Assembly: GCF_047675955.1 (NCBI RefSeq)
Contig: NC_132930.1
Location: 46,749,832-46,813,831, forward strand
Length of the DNA: 64,000 nt
Reading direction: 5' to 3'
Source of the DNA: Chlorocebus sabaeus
Taxonomy: Eukaryota; Chordata; Mammalia; Primates; Cercopithecidae
Shown: positions 21,701-35,069 of the stretch, piece after piece
Position numbering within the stretch: the stretch's first letter is position 1
Layout: every line of letters begins with the position of its first letter
Translations under genes and position numbers: made by a program
Notes under the pieces: generated by a model
What the model saw: the letters and a program-made list of their open reading frames with translations, nothing else
What the model was told of the DNA's origin: nothing
Database searches by the model: none

Positions 21701-24700
21701 CCGAGTAGCTGCGACTACAGGCACCCGCCACCACGCCCAGCTAATTTTTTTGTATTTTTAGTAGAGACGGGGTTTCACCGTGTTAGCCAGGATGGTCTCG
21801 ATCTCCTGACCTCGTGATCCACCTGCCTCAGCCTCCCAAAGTGCTGGGATTCCAGGTGTGAGCCACCACGCCCAACCTGTTTTAAATTTTTACTCTGCAG
21901 ATAAAGAATGGTGAAGGTGACCAGGTGTGGTGGCTCATGTCTGTAATCCCAGCACTTTGGAAGGCCGAGGCGGGTGGATCATCTGAGGTCAGGAGTTCAA
22001 GACCAGCCTGGCCAACATGGTGAAACCCCGTCTCTACTAAAAAGTACAAAAATTACCCTGGTGTGGTGGCAGGCGCCTTAGTCCCAGCTACTTGGGAGGC
22101 AGAGGCAGGAGAATCGTTTGAACCCGGGAGGTGGAGGTTGCAGTGAGCCGAGATAAAGCCATTGCGCTCGAACCTGGGGAACAAGAGTGAGACTTCTCTT
22201 AAAAAAAAAAAAAAAAAAAAAAAGAATGGTGAAGGTTCAGAGAGCTTAACCTGATCAGTACTGTGTATGGTTCACTATCAGCACCCAGCAGGATCTCGCT
22301 CTGGAATGACTCCTAACAGAAGTGGAGAAAATGGAGCGACGGCGATGGAGCCCTCTGGTCGGTCTGAAGACACTCACTGTCTTTAGACTCTGGTTCGGGA
22401 AATTGTACCCAAGGGGTTTTTTTGTTTGTTTTTTTTTTTTTTGAGACGAAGTCTCACTGTGTCGCCCAGGCTGGAGTGCAGTGGCGCAGTCTCAGTTCAC
22501 TGCAAGCTCCGCTTCACGGGTTCACGCCATTCTCCTGCCTCAGCCTCCCGAGTAGCTGGGACTACAGGCGCCCGCCACCACGCCCAGCTAATTTTTTTGT
22601 ATTTTTAGTAGAGACGGGGTTTCACCGTGTTAGCCAGGATGGTCTCGATCTCCTGACCTCGTGATGCGCCTGCCTCAGCCTCCCAGAGTGCTGGGATTAC
22701 GGATGTGAGCCACCACGCCTGGCCCCAAAGGTGTTTCTAACAAACATTGTTTAGCACTGCCACGGTAGGAAGTTACTAGGGATTAATCATTCAGCATGTC
22801 TCAGTTGAAAGAAACATTCTTGAAGAAAATGACGAAAATTGCCTTTGGAAGTATTTATTGAACTAATGGATGGTTTCCTACTCTTCAGGCAGCAGAGGGG
22901 TTTTTCATGCATTTTAAATGTAATAATAGCACTTTCACATTTCAAAGTGGGATAAGAGAAATGGTTTTTTTTACATCCTTTTCTCCTGTCCACATGATGA
23001 ATACTGCGGTTGACCTCTCCAGATGGAATGTGCTGTAAATGGGAAGGAGGGCCACGGTGTGCTTCTGTCCCTGCTGGAGCATCTTCTGCTCTTGCCCAGC
23101 TGCTTCTTAACCCCTTCCACTCTCCTTTCCTCCTCTTCCAGCTCCTGGTTTTGACCTTAAATGTGGGTTTCTTAGCCTTTAAGTTCATTTCCGACCCTGG
23201 GGAAGTGACCTATGTCTGGAGCAAAATCTGGCCTGTCCCCTCCTGAAACAGAACTTGGAACCAGAGTCCAGTGACCAGGTCACCACATGCTCCCTCCCTC
23301 CTGCCCCACGCTCACATTCTTTCAAAGTGACTTCACAAATTAGAGGAATCCCTGAAGAAGAAAAGGAACACTTAAGTCTGGGGTTAGATCAGAGGTTTCG
23401 AGTGTCTGCCGAGGCACCAATTTGTGGTGGGTTTGTAAAACCACTGAATTGGATCATTCCAAGGGCCTTCCATTGCGTCAAGATTTTGCCTTCGTGCCAT
23501 TTCCTTTCGGAATTGCTGTGCAAACACCACTGTAATGGCAGTTCCTTAGCAAACAGAAGTTCTGCAGCAGAAAAGAGTTTGCAGTGTGGCCATCTCGGGT
23601 TGCAGAGGCCACTCATTCCTCACTCACCTCTGTCCTCTCTCTGCTTTAGGGAATTCAACCTCCAGACAGCCAACTTTGAATACTATTAAACTTGGTCTTT
23701 TTTTGTTGCTGCTGGGAAAATAACCGAATTATTTGATACTTGCTCTCTGTATTTAAAATATTGCTCCTCTTGGTTTTCCAAAGGTGAAGCCCCTAAACTA
23801 TGACCTCGCTAACTTGTTTATGGCCTTGTGTCTAGTGTGAACCCACAACTGTACATTTCTTAGGAGTACCTCTGATGGGAAATAGTACCCTCCTCCATGA
23901 TGGAAAGAGTCTAAACCCATTTCCACTTTTCCAGATGATTCTGGCGTAAAATGCACACATCCTTAAACCTTAAGGCGGCTGTTATGGCTGAGGGAGCTGT
24001 TCATGCCTTGAGCTTGGCTAGTGTGCTTTTGTTTACCCTTCCTTTTGGCACCGATAGACTCTAAAGAGGAAAAGAAAGTGATCACCCCGTTATCACTGAG
24101 AGTTGTTTGCTCTTCTCAGAATTCTGTCACTAGTAGAGAAAGCCTATCATGGATGAAAGCAGCTTGTGTGTGAACTTTGACATCACTGCATAGCCCTGAA
24201 CTTTAAATTATGCACTGTTCTGATGTCCCCTGTAGTGGAAATCACAAGAGTTTTTTGTGAGATTGTTTTCTGACCTGTTTTCCAGCGTACACAGACTCTA
24301 CTAAAGGAGTACAAAGAAAGGGATAAGTCCAATGTATTCAGAGATAAACGCTTCGGAGAATACAACAGCAGCATGAGCCCCGAGGAGAAGATGATGAAGA
24401 GGTTTGCTCTGGAACAGCAGGTATGGAAAGAAACTGGAGGAGGGTTTTTGCTGTACATTGCACAGGGAAGTCAAGCCCAAGGAGAAGGCTGATTCTACAC
24501 GTTCTGCCTGTTCCTGGGCACTTGGAAGGTCCAGGGGATAGCCCTTGATTCCTGTGCCTTATCTGGCAAGGCCAAAGGAGAAGCAGCTTCTTCTGCACAT
24601 GTTAGCTGAATGGATAAATCCCTTAACTCCACTACATGGCAGCAGTGTGCACAGGAGTTCTCAGCTGAGCTGCTGCCTTCAGCTCCATTGGGTGGAGAGC

Positions 24701-27700
24701 AAGTGGCCTGAGCAGCATTGTTAGAGTGGAAACTGGGCCCTGGGCTTATTTAAGAATTGCCCTCCATGAGGCCGGGCATGGTGGTTCGCGCCTGTAATCC
24801 CAGCACTTTGGGAGGCTGAGGCAGGTGGATCACGAGGTCAGGAGATCAAGACCATCCTGGCCAACATGATGAAACCCCGTCTCTACTAAAAATACAAAAA
24901 TTAGCCAGGCATGGTGGCACATGCCTATAATCGCAGCTACTCAGGAGGCTGAGGCAGGAGAATTGCTTGAACCAGGGAGTCAGAGGTTGCAGTGAGCCCA
25001 ATTCACACCACTGCACTCCAGCCTAGGTGACAGAGCGAGACTCCGTCTCAAAAAAAAAAAAAAGAATTCCCCTCCATGAGTTCCGTTTCTGTCTAAATCA
25101 TGAATCATTGCTTAGTTGACCCAGAATACTCTTTAAGCCTGCTTAGGATTCATTGTCATATTTCAAATATAATGGAAATATATCTTTCTCTCTCTCTTTT
25201 TTTTTTTTTTTTTTGCTGTGAAATGGAAGTGGTAATTTTAGGAAACCTTTTTTTTCTCTTCTGTCAGCGACATCATGAGAAAAAAAGCATCTACAATCTA
25301 AATGAAGATGAAGAATTGACTCATTATGGACAGTCTTTGGCAGACATCGAGAAGCATAATGACATTGTGGACAGTGACAGCGATGCTGAGGATCGAGGAG
25401 CGTTGTCTGGTGAGGCTGGGGTGCCTTGCACGGGCCTGTGGGCATGGAGCCAGGGAGAGTCTGTTCCTCGTTGGACCTTCTGCTCTTAGAGACTAGAGAA
25501 AGTTATTGCATGAAAGTTTTACTGATCATTAACCTCTCCGCAAGTTTCGCAGGTGACGGTTTTTATGTTTTTTTTTTTTTTAAAGAAAAAAAAAGCTGTG
25601 GGGAGAACCCACGTCACTGACTTCAGGTGGCTCACTGAATGCACTACTTTGCTCACCCTACTTTATCAATCCCAGCCTAATATTTGTACAGTGGTGTTGA
25701 TGGAGTTCCTTTAGCCTGTACCTACTGTGGAATTATGTGGAATTATACAGTTTGAGGAAAATCATATTGAGCCTCGTATCTGAGGATAACAACATGAAAC
25801 ATAAATTTTGGCCTTAAATTTGGCCTTAAATAATGTTAACAGAGTCTAAGATTCAGTTCAGGACTGTCTTGAACCCTGTGTATAAGGTTGCAGTCATGAC
25901 ATCAATTACTTGACATTTCTTGTAAGTTAGAGTAGGTTCCATTTTCGGTGTCTTCAGAACAAAGGTGTACAAATCTAAAACTGACTCTCAAAGCTGTGTC
26001 TTGTTAGTGTGTGAAAGTTAAGGCGTTAAAGCCTGGGGCTGCCTTCTGATGTTTGGCTAATCCAAGGGGCAGAAGGCTTAGGAGTTAGGGCGGCAAGCAT
26101 GTGGTGCAGAACCTGCCATCTGCGGCACACCAGGAGGAGACCCTGCCACTGCTTGGCTTCACAGGCGTGAAGAGAATGGCCAGTTATTTTAACCTCCGTG
26201 CCTTTCTCTTTGCTCTTTTCATTGTTCAAGACTTCTTGTGGACCCTTAGCTGTAAAACGCGTTCCCTGGGGAGATCCTAATTCCCTGAGAGTGGAGGTAA
26301 CTGCCTTGGTGTGAGCTGGGCGAGTGGCATTCCCCTTATTGCCAGGAGGCGCTGTGGTGTGCCCATGACTTGAGGAGGCAACGTGGTGCACCGGGGACTA
26401 GAAGAGGCGCCGGGGACTAGAGGAGGCGCCGTGGTGCGCCGTGGGCTAGAGGAGGCGCCCTGGTGCCCCGTGGGCTAGAGGAGGTGCCGTGGTGTGCCTG
26501 TGACTAGGGGAGGCGCCGTGGTGTGCCCGTGACTAGGGGAGGCGCCGTGGTGCGCCGTGGGCTAGAGGAGGCGCCGTGGTGCTCCCGTGACTAGGGGAGG
26601 CGCTGTGGTGCGCAGCTGACTAGGGGAGGCGCCGTGGTGCTCCCGTGACTAGGGGAGGCGCTGTGGTGCGCAGCTGACTAGGGGAGGCGCTGTGGTGCTC
26701 CCGTGACTAGGGGAGGCGCTGTGGTGCGCAGCTGACTAGGGGAGGCGCCGTGGTGCTCCCGTGACTAGGGGAGGCGCTGTGGTGCGCAGCTGACTAGGGG
26801 AGGCGCTGTGGTGCGCAGCTGACTAGGGGAGGCGCTGTGGTGCGCAGCTGACTAGGGGAGGCGCTGTGGTGCTCCCGTGACTAGGGGAGGCGCTGTGGTG
26901 CGCAGCTGACCAGGGGATGCGCCGGTGACTAGGGTAGGCGCTGTGGTGCGCAGCTGACTAGGGGAGGCGCTGTGGTGCTCCCGTGACTAGGGGAGGCGCT
27001 GTGGTGCGCAGCTGACTAGGGGATGCGCCCGTGACTAGGGGAGGCGCTGTGGTGCGCCCCTGACTAGGGGAGGCGCTGTGGTGCGCCCGTGACTAGGGGA
27101 GGCGCTGTGGTGCGCCCGTGACTAGGGGAGGCGCTGTGGTGCGCCCCTGGTTGGGGAGGCGCGGCGCTGTGGTGCGCCCGTGACTAGGGGAGGCGCTGTG
27201 GTGCGCCCCTGGTTGGGGAGGCGCGGCGCTGTGGTGCGCCCCTGGTTGGGGAGGCGCGGCGCTGTGGTGCGCCCGTGACTAGGGGAGGCGCTGTGGTGCG
27301 CCCCTGGTTGGGGAGGCGCGGCGCTGTGGTGCGCCCGTGGTTGGGGAGGCGCTGTGGTGCACCGCTGACTAGAGCAGAAGTGGGACTGAGTTTCTCCGAG
27401 TAACAGGTCCTGGGAATTCAGCTATTCATTCCTGATTTCCTATCCTTTGATTTTGATTATGAGCTCACCAAAACCCAGGTAATTTTTGTAAAAGAAAAGC
27501 CTCTTACATGTGAAAATAAATACACTGAATTTGTCATGAGGAGACAAATTCTGTTTTGTTCAACTGTCACAGGGTCTGTTCTCTTAGATTAGGAGAATTT
27601 CATCTTAAAAACCATCCTGTGAGCACTTTACCGCTGCGGAAGCTGAGACTAAGGACCAGAGTTGGTGGTACTTGCTCAGGCTTCGTAACCAGAGGGGGCG

Positions 27701-30700
27701 GGGCTTCAATTCCCAGGTAGCCTGACTCCTAAATTGTAGCTGCTGTGTGCTGTTTTACACTGAATACAGACATTTCACCTACTGTAAATATACTGTTTGG
27801 ACTTCAAAATAAATAGATACATAAAAAATCTTTCTAACCAAATCCTAATACAAACTCATTAAGGGAGGATTTCCTTTTTTTTTTAATAATCCTTTTCTGA
27901 ATCTTTTATATAATTAATACAAGCTTATTAGTTGGCATTTTGCAAATCTTTTAAGAAACTATTATGATGGTACATGTATGCAGCCATAAAAAAGAATGAG
28001 ATCATGTCTTTTGTGGGAATGTGGATGTAACTGGAGGCCATCCATCATCCTTAGCAAACTAACTCAGGAACAGAAAACCAAATACCACACTTTCTCACTT
28101 GTAAGTGGGGGCTAAATGATGAGAACTCTTGAACACAAAGAAGGAAACAGCAGGCATGGGGATCTAGAGAGGGAGGGAAAGGAGCAGAGAAGATCACCGT
28201 TGGACTTAGTACCTGGGTGATGAAATGATCTGTACAACAAACCCCCATGACACGAGTTTACCTGTGTAACAAACCTTCATATGTACCCCCAAACCTAAAA
28301 TAAAAGTTTAAAAAAAAAAAAAAGAAAATAGCGTGATCGACCTTGGATTACTAGGGTACTAAATAGTGTTTTCTGATATGCTTAGTTTTCCAGGAAGGAA
28401 ATCATTAGTTTCTGGAAATCAGGAATCATTCATTCATTCACTTACCAATACTGGTTTATGTGCCAGGCACTGTTCTCGGTTCCAGAGAAATGGCAGTGTC
28501 AAAACAGAAAGCCATGCCCTCCTTCAGCTCACATTTTATGGGGAGACCCAAACATTAAACAAATATGTCACCAAATTATGCTGTCTGATCAAAGGTGGAA
28601 GTGCTGTGGAGGAAAAAGCAGGAAACAGCAGCACATGCCATTGAGGCGTCTTGTTCAGCCTCACTGGAGTGTGGTAGCATGACCACGGCTCACTGCAGCC
28701 TTGGCTTCCTGGGCTCAAGCAATCCTACCATCTCAGCCTCCAGAGTAGCTGGGACTACAGGTGTGCGCTACCATGCCTGACCAAGATTTTGGCTTTTACT
28801 TGAGAAAAGGAGTCTGGGTGTTGGAGCCAAGGAATCGCATAGTGTGACAAGACAAAGCCAGTGGAATTTCCCAGCAAACTGGATACAGGTGTGGGAGACA
28901 GGCATCAAGGACGACTCCAGGGGTGTGTGGCCTAAGCACCTGGGAAGATAGAATTGCCATTTGTTGTGATGAGAAGACTGGGATAGATGGGTTTGGGGGA
29001 GTTTGAAATGCCCGCTAGCCATCCACGGTGCAGTGCTGGAGGTGCAGTCGAGTTCAGGGAGAATGCAGGCTGGAGACGGGCACTGGATGCTGTCAGCACA
29101 GAGACTGACTGAGGCTGCCAAGGGAATACGAGTAGTTAGAGGACAGACAGCAGGAACTGCGACCTGAAGAGTTGGAGAAGAGGAGACAGTGAGGCCCTGG
29201 CGGCAGGGTTGGACTAGAAGCCAAAAAGAGAAAGCTTTTCTAGAATGAGTGGTGAATGTGTTGAGCACTGCTGGTAGAGAGAGGAAGACTGAGAACTGAC
29301 CCATCACTCAGGCAAGACTGCGTTTCAGAGGAGACGCAGGGGAGAGTCAGAGAGGGATGAAGAGAAAGGAGAGAGGGGGTTGAGAAGGGAGTGGAGGTGG
29401 GGAGCCCAGGCAGGCACCAGGCTAGGGCCCTGCTGGTCAGGGAGTTGCTGGCATGCTGGAGGCCCAAGCTGGAGAAACCATCTTAACATTTGTTTCGGTT
29501 ATGATGTGGGCCTTTGGATATATCATTTCCCATCTGAGCCTCTTTTTCATTTGAGAAATTGGATTTTTAAAGGTTTATTTTATTCCAAATGTGATGTTTC
29601 CTACAATGTTTAATTTCTCTTCTGCCCTAGTGAGTAGGGCAGCCTGAAGATTGGTGGCCCTGGTAGATGATTCCTGCTCCTCCCTTAGCTCGGGCTTTGG
29701 AGTCTCTAGGCCCTGCCCAGGGAGCTGGGAGGGACACAGACTGTGCCACTGATCCTAGGCGACACCCCCACCAAGACCCTGGAGCCAGCTTGCTCTGGGC
29801 TTGCCAGTCTTCACTAGAACCAGCACCATCAAAAATAGGTGCTCGGTGTTTCCAGCCACTTGGGTTATAGCCAGTTGGGAGTGTAATGGGTCTGGGTTTT
29901 CTCAGAGTGGCTTACCTTGGGTATGTCTCAAGTGCCATTGTGCCTGTGGTCTCAGGCCAGGCTGTTGCGTGTGAGCATTTTTTTCTCAAATATGGAATTT
30001 TCCAGAGCACTGTGGGGGAAGCGCTGGCAGAGTGCTAAGGAAACGCTTCCCACGCCAGGGCTGTGCTTCACTGGGGTTTCTGCCTTTCGCTCCCCCCTGG
30101 GGCTGGGCTTCACTGGGGTTTTCTGCCTTTCACTCCACGCCAGGGCTGGGCTTCACTGGGGTTTCTGCCTTTCGCCCCAGCTGAGCTGACTGCTGCCCAC
30201 TTCGGAGGCGGCGGCGGGCTCCTGCACAAGAAGACTCAGCAGGAAGGCGAGGAGCAGGGGAAAGCCAAGTCCCGGAAGGAGCTGATTGAAGAGCTCATTG
30301 CCAAGTCTAAACAAGAGAAGGTGGGTTAGCCAGTGTTCTTGACCATCTTCTCCATGGTAAGACAGGCTCACCAAGATGTGTTTGAGCTTTTTTTCCCTGT
30401 ACATTTTTAGGCTGTGTTTAATATTTTATATGAGTTTAATAAAAGCATTTATTTTGAATAGGAATTTTAAAAATCACATAAAGCATATACCTCTGACAGG
30501 TTTTGGTTCTTTTGCCTTTTTTTGGTTTAAGTTTTGTTTTATTTTGAGATGTGGTCTCTGTTGCCCGGGCTGGAGTACAGTGTCACGATCAAAGCTCACT
30601 GTGGCCTCTAACTCCTGGGCTCAAGGATCAAGTGATCCTCCCACCTCAGCTCCCCTAGCAGCTAGGGGGCACCACCATGTCCAGCTAATTATTGTTTTAT

Positions 30701-33700
30701 GTTTTGTGGAGATGGGGATCATGCTGTGTCGACCAGGCTGGTCTCAAACTCCTGGCCTCAAGCAGTTCTCCCACCTTGGCCTAGTTGGAAAGCACAGGGT
30801 GAGCCACCGCACCTGGCACGGATGGGTTTTTTGTTGTTGCTGGTTTTAATATCTGGCATGTACCCAAAAAATCACTTTTTTTTTCATTTGCCGTGAACTG
30901 CTCAGAGTATCTAAGTTAATGGTTTATGGCGGGAAATGATTGCCGTCTGAGGAGATTTTGTAGCTTGGCATTTAAAACACTAATTTCTCCTGGCCTCTTT
31001 TCTCTGTTGAAACGTTTGGTGCCGACTGAGTGGTCACCGTGCGTGTCCTTGGCGCTGACATTGGGCCTCTGGGTTGAAGTCCAATGGTAATGATATGTGG
31101 TGTGTGTCTGTTATTTTTTCCCCAGAGGGAGAGACAAGCTCAACGAGAAGATGCCCTCGAGCTCACAGAGAAGCTAGACCAAGACTGGAAAGAAATTCAG
31201 ACTCTCCTGTCCCACAAAACTCCCAAGTCAGAGAACAGAGATAAAAAGGAGAAACCCAAGGTGGGAGCCAAGTGACTGAAAGAAACTTTTCACTTACTGA
31301 ACCTGGCTGACTGTCCAGAGAAAGTCTGTTTCCTTCAGGACAAGTCTCTGTTGAACATTGATACTGAATTAGCTGCTGTGTGTAATCTTGGGGTGGAAGT
31401 AGATTCAGTTACTTGAGTCTGTATTCCAAGTGAATTCAACTGAAGAAAGGGGTGTTTCTGGATGGAAGAAGTACTTCAGGGTGGACACATCAGAACAGGT
31501 GTCTGAACTTCCCTGTGGCGCATTTGTCTGTTGATACATAATACATACACTTAATATACATTTACTTACTTTTTCCTCTATAAACAGTGCTTGTTTCCTA
31601 CTGCATTCTCTTTAGTCTAAACTGTTGGAAAATGCATTTGTTTAAGAAACTGGGTTCTCAGAGAAATCTAGATTTTGCCAGATTAGTGTCATGTGGTCAT
31701 CTGTACATCTTTGTGAGTCACCCTTGCTATTACTGTTACTTTACTTAATTTGCCATGTTCAGGGCATAATGCCTGGATAAGTAGTGTTTTTATTGTTGTT
31801 TGAGACTGAGTCTCGCTGTGTCACCCAGGCTGGAGTGTAGTGGTGCAATCTTGGCTCACTGCAACCTCCACCTCCCGGGTTCAAGCGATTCTCTTGCCTC
31901 AGCCTCCCAAAGTGCTGAGATTACAGGCATGAGCCACTGTGCCCAGCCTGTTTTTGTTAAGAGAAGAATTTTTCTAGGGGTAAACAAATTCTTTGTGACC
32001 AAATATCCACTGATTTTGCAATCTTGAAGGCTGATGAGAACAGTTTTCTCTCTCGAAGAAAAGATGTAGATGTGGCTTAACTACTTCAATAACATTATCC
32101 AGCCATTACTAGAATGTGCCAGGAAGCTAGATATTTTCTTTTTGTAAAATAAGAAATAAATATATTTTTTAAATGAAAAATTTCTTCTTTCTGCCTTAGC
32201 CCGATGCATATGACATGATGGTTCGTGAACTTGGCTTTGAAATGAAGGCGCAGCCCTCTAACCGGATGAAGACGGAGGCAGAATTGGCAAAGGAAGAGCA
32301 GGAGCGCCTCAAGAAGCTGGAGGTAGGGTGGCAGCACCTCAGGAGCAGGGCTGTGCTGCTGTCCATCCACAGCCCCTTCTGCTCCATTTTGCACGATGGG
32401 CTGAAGAGAATACTCTGTTTGATCAGTGGAATATTTTAGTCCATTTAAAGTTTATATTTATTCATGATTACCTTTTTTTTTCTTTTTTGTTGAGACGGAG
32501 TTTCACTCTGTCCCCCAAGCTGGAGTGCAGTGGCGCAATCTCGGCTCACTGCAAGCTCCGCCTCCCGGGTTCACACCATTCTCCTGCCTCAGCCTCCTGA
32601 GTAGCTGGGACCACAGGCACGTGCCACCACACCTGGCTAATTTTTTTGTATTTTTAGTAGAGATGGGGTTTCACCATGTTAGCCAGGATAGTCTCAATCT
32701 TCTGAACTCGTAATCTGCCCGCCTTGGCCTCCCAAAGTGCTGGGATTACAGGCGTGAGCCACCGCACCCGACATGAATAACTTTTTATTTCTGATTATAA
32801 AAGCAAAAACAAAATAAAATGCAAATAATACCCAAATACAGCAAATTAAAAGTGGACTTTTTATTTATTTTTTTTGAGACAGAGTTTCACTCTGTTGCCG
32901 AGGCTGGAGTGTCGTAGTGTGATCTTGGCTCACTACAACCTCCGCCTCCCAGGTTCAAGCAATTGACCTACCTCAGCCTCCTGAGTACCTGGCGTTACAG
33001 CTGCCCCCACCACGCCCAGCTAATTTTTGTATTTTTAGTAGAGATGGGATTTCACTATGTTGGCCAGGCTGGTCTCAAACTCCTGACCTCAAGCAATCCA
33101 CCCATCTTGGCCTCCCAAAGTGCTGAGATTACAGGCATGAGCCACTGTGCCCAGCCAAAAATGGACATTCCTTAATAATTACTCTATCCCAAAACATCTA
33201 CTAACAATGTAATGAGTATATTATCTTGTAAGCTTTTTTTTTTAAATGCAGTTTTAAAAAATTCATTGCGTTAAAACAAAAACGAAGTAAAGACACTTCT
33301 ACAGCTGGCTGAGTTTTTTCGTTTGTTTTTTGTTGTTGTTTGTTTTGTTTTCCAAGGCAGAGTCTTGCTCTTGTCACCCGGGCTGGAGTACAGTGGCACG
33401 ATCTCGGCTCGCTGCAACTTCTGCCTCCCAGGTTCAAGCAATTCTCCTGCCTCAGCCTCCCAAGTAGCTGGGATTACAGGCACCTGCCACCACACCCGGC
33501 TAATTTTTGTATTTTTAGTAGAGACAGGGTTTCACCATGTTGGCCAGGCTGGTCTTGAACTCCAGACCTCAGGTGATCCACCCACCTTGGCCTCCCAAAG
33601 TTCTGGGATTACAGGCGTGAGCCACTGTACCCAACCACATTTGTTTTTTTTTTTTAAACAAGGTCTCTGTTGCCGTGACTGGAGTGTAGTGGCACGATCA

Positions 33701-35019
33701 CAGCTCACTGCAGCCTCAACCTCCCAGGCTCAGGCAGTCCTTCTGCCTCTGCCTTGCAGGTGACCACAGACTCACACCACTATGCCCAGCTAATTTTTTT
33801 TTTTTTTTTTTTTTGAGATAGAGTCTCACTCTGTCGCCCAGCTAGAGTACAGTGGCACAATCTTGGCTCACTGCAAACTCCACCTCCTGGGTTCAAGTGA
33901 TTCTTCTGCCTCAGCCTCCTGAGTACCTGGGATTACAGGCGCCCGACACCATGCCCGGCTAATTTTTGTATCTTTAGTAGAGACAGGATTTTGCCGTGTT
34001 GGCCAGGTGGTCTTGAACTCCTGACCTCAGGTGATCCACTTACTTCAGCTTCCCAAAGTGCTAGGATTACAGGTGTGAGCCACTGCGCCTGGCCCCAGCT
34101 GATTTTTAAAAATGGTTTGTATAGATGAGCATCTCCTTATGTTGCCTCGGCTGTTCTCAAACTCCTGGGCTCAGCTGATCCTCCCACCGCGGCCTCCCAC
34201 AGTGCTGGGGTTACAGGCATGAGCTGCCATCACACCTGGCTCAGCTGGCTGTTTTCACGTAACCACATCACTAGCTTCTTCCCATGTCCAGTATGTGGTC
34301 AAATAGTGGAGGCCCTGGAGCTGCTTGTTCTTGGCGTCCTGGCTCCTCTTCTCTCGGTGCAGGGGGTGATGAGTTCCAGTCGGGGCTGACCAGCAGAATT
34401 TTGCTATGAAGACCTCAGAATAATAGGCTTGCCTGGTGACTGGAGAGTGTTGGCCACAAAGTTTGAACCGCTGATTTTGTTAAATGAGGAAGGTACTGCT
34501 TAGCAAGTATTTGCATGCCTGATTGAAAACTGCAGGCAGAAAGCAAGCTGGATGCACCAGCCTCACAGCTGGGAGGACCGTAGGCCCAGCCCGCTGCCCA
34601 GGGCAGGACTGCACGCCTCCTCACCAAGTGTTGGAGGAGTGTGCCCTAAGACATCTCATTTCTTCCTGCTCAGGCTGAGAGGCTTCGAAGAATGCTTGGA
34701 AAGGATGAGGATGAAAATGTGAAGAAACCAAAACATGTATCAGCAGATGATCTGAATGATGGCTTCGTGCTAGATAAAGATGACAGGCGTTTGCTTTCCT
34801 ACAAAGTAAGATATTTGCCTTCATTTTCTCTCTTTTTTTCCTAATTTAAAAACATTTTTTGGTATTCATTTTAGGAATTTATTACAGTTGGGAATTTTAA
34901 ATCTTTTTAACCAGTTTCTCTAAAGTTCTTTATCTGGGTGTTTATGGTATATCAAGTATCAAAACTTTAGACAGGAGGCTTTAATAATAGTGTGTGCATT
35001 GGCTTGCTCATGCTCTGTC

Positions 35020-35069
<50 letters not shown>

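Larger units (their letters stand above)
18984..24285 (+). other. NOP14: NOP14 intron 1
   Basis: The intron holds four Alus (listed) and MIR-like scraps at about 19441-19540 (minus), 19859-19985 (plus) and 20695-20750 (plus), recognised by remembered MIR core wording such as 'aaggtcacacaactggtaag'. 22740-24285 shows no repeat and no exon that I can support. Confidence 0.6.
25410..30180 (+). other. NOP14: NOP14 intron 3
   Basis: This is the longest NOP14 intron after intron 1. It carries the 29-bp minisatellite, a MIR-like scrap near 27620-27740, an L1 3' end, an old long repeat and a partial Alu. 25410-26340 and 29360-30050 show nothing recognisable. Just before exon 4, 30050-30178 has a threefold local repeat of 'gctggg/gctgtgcttcactggggtttctgcctttc'. 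Confidence 0.6.

Noticed and set aside
26343..27376. The minisatellite considered as a CRISPR array
   Set aside because: Units are contiguous variants without unique spacers, and the window is a primate intron.
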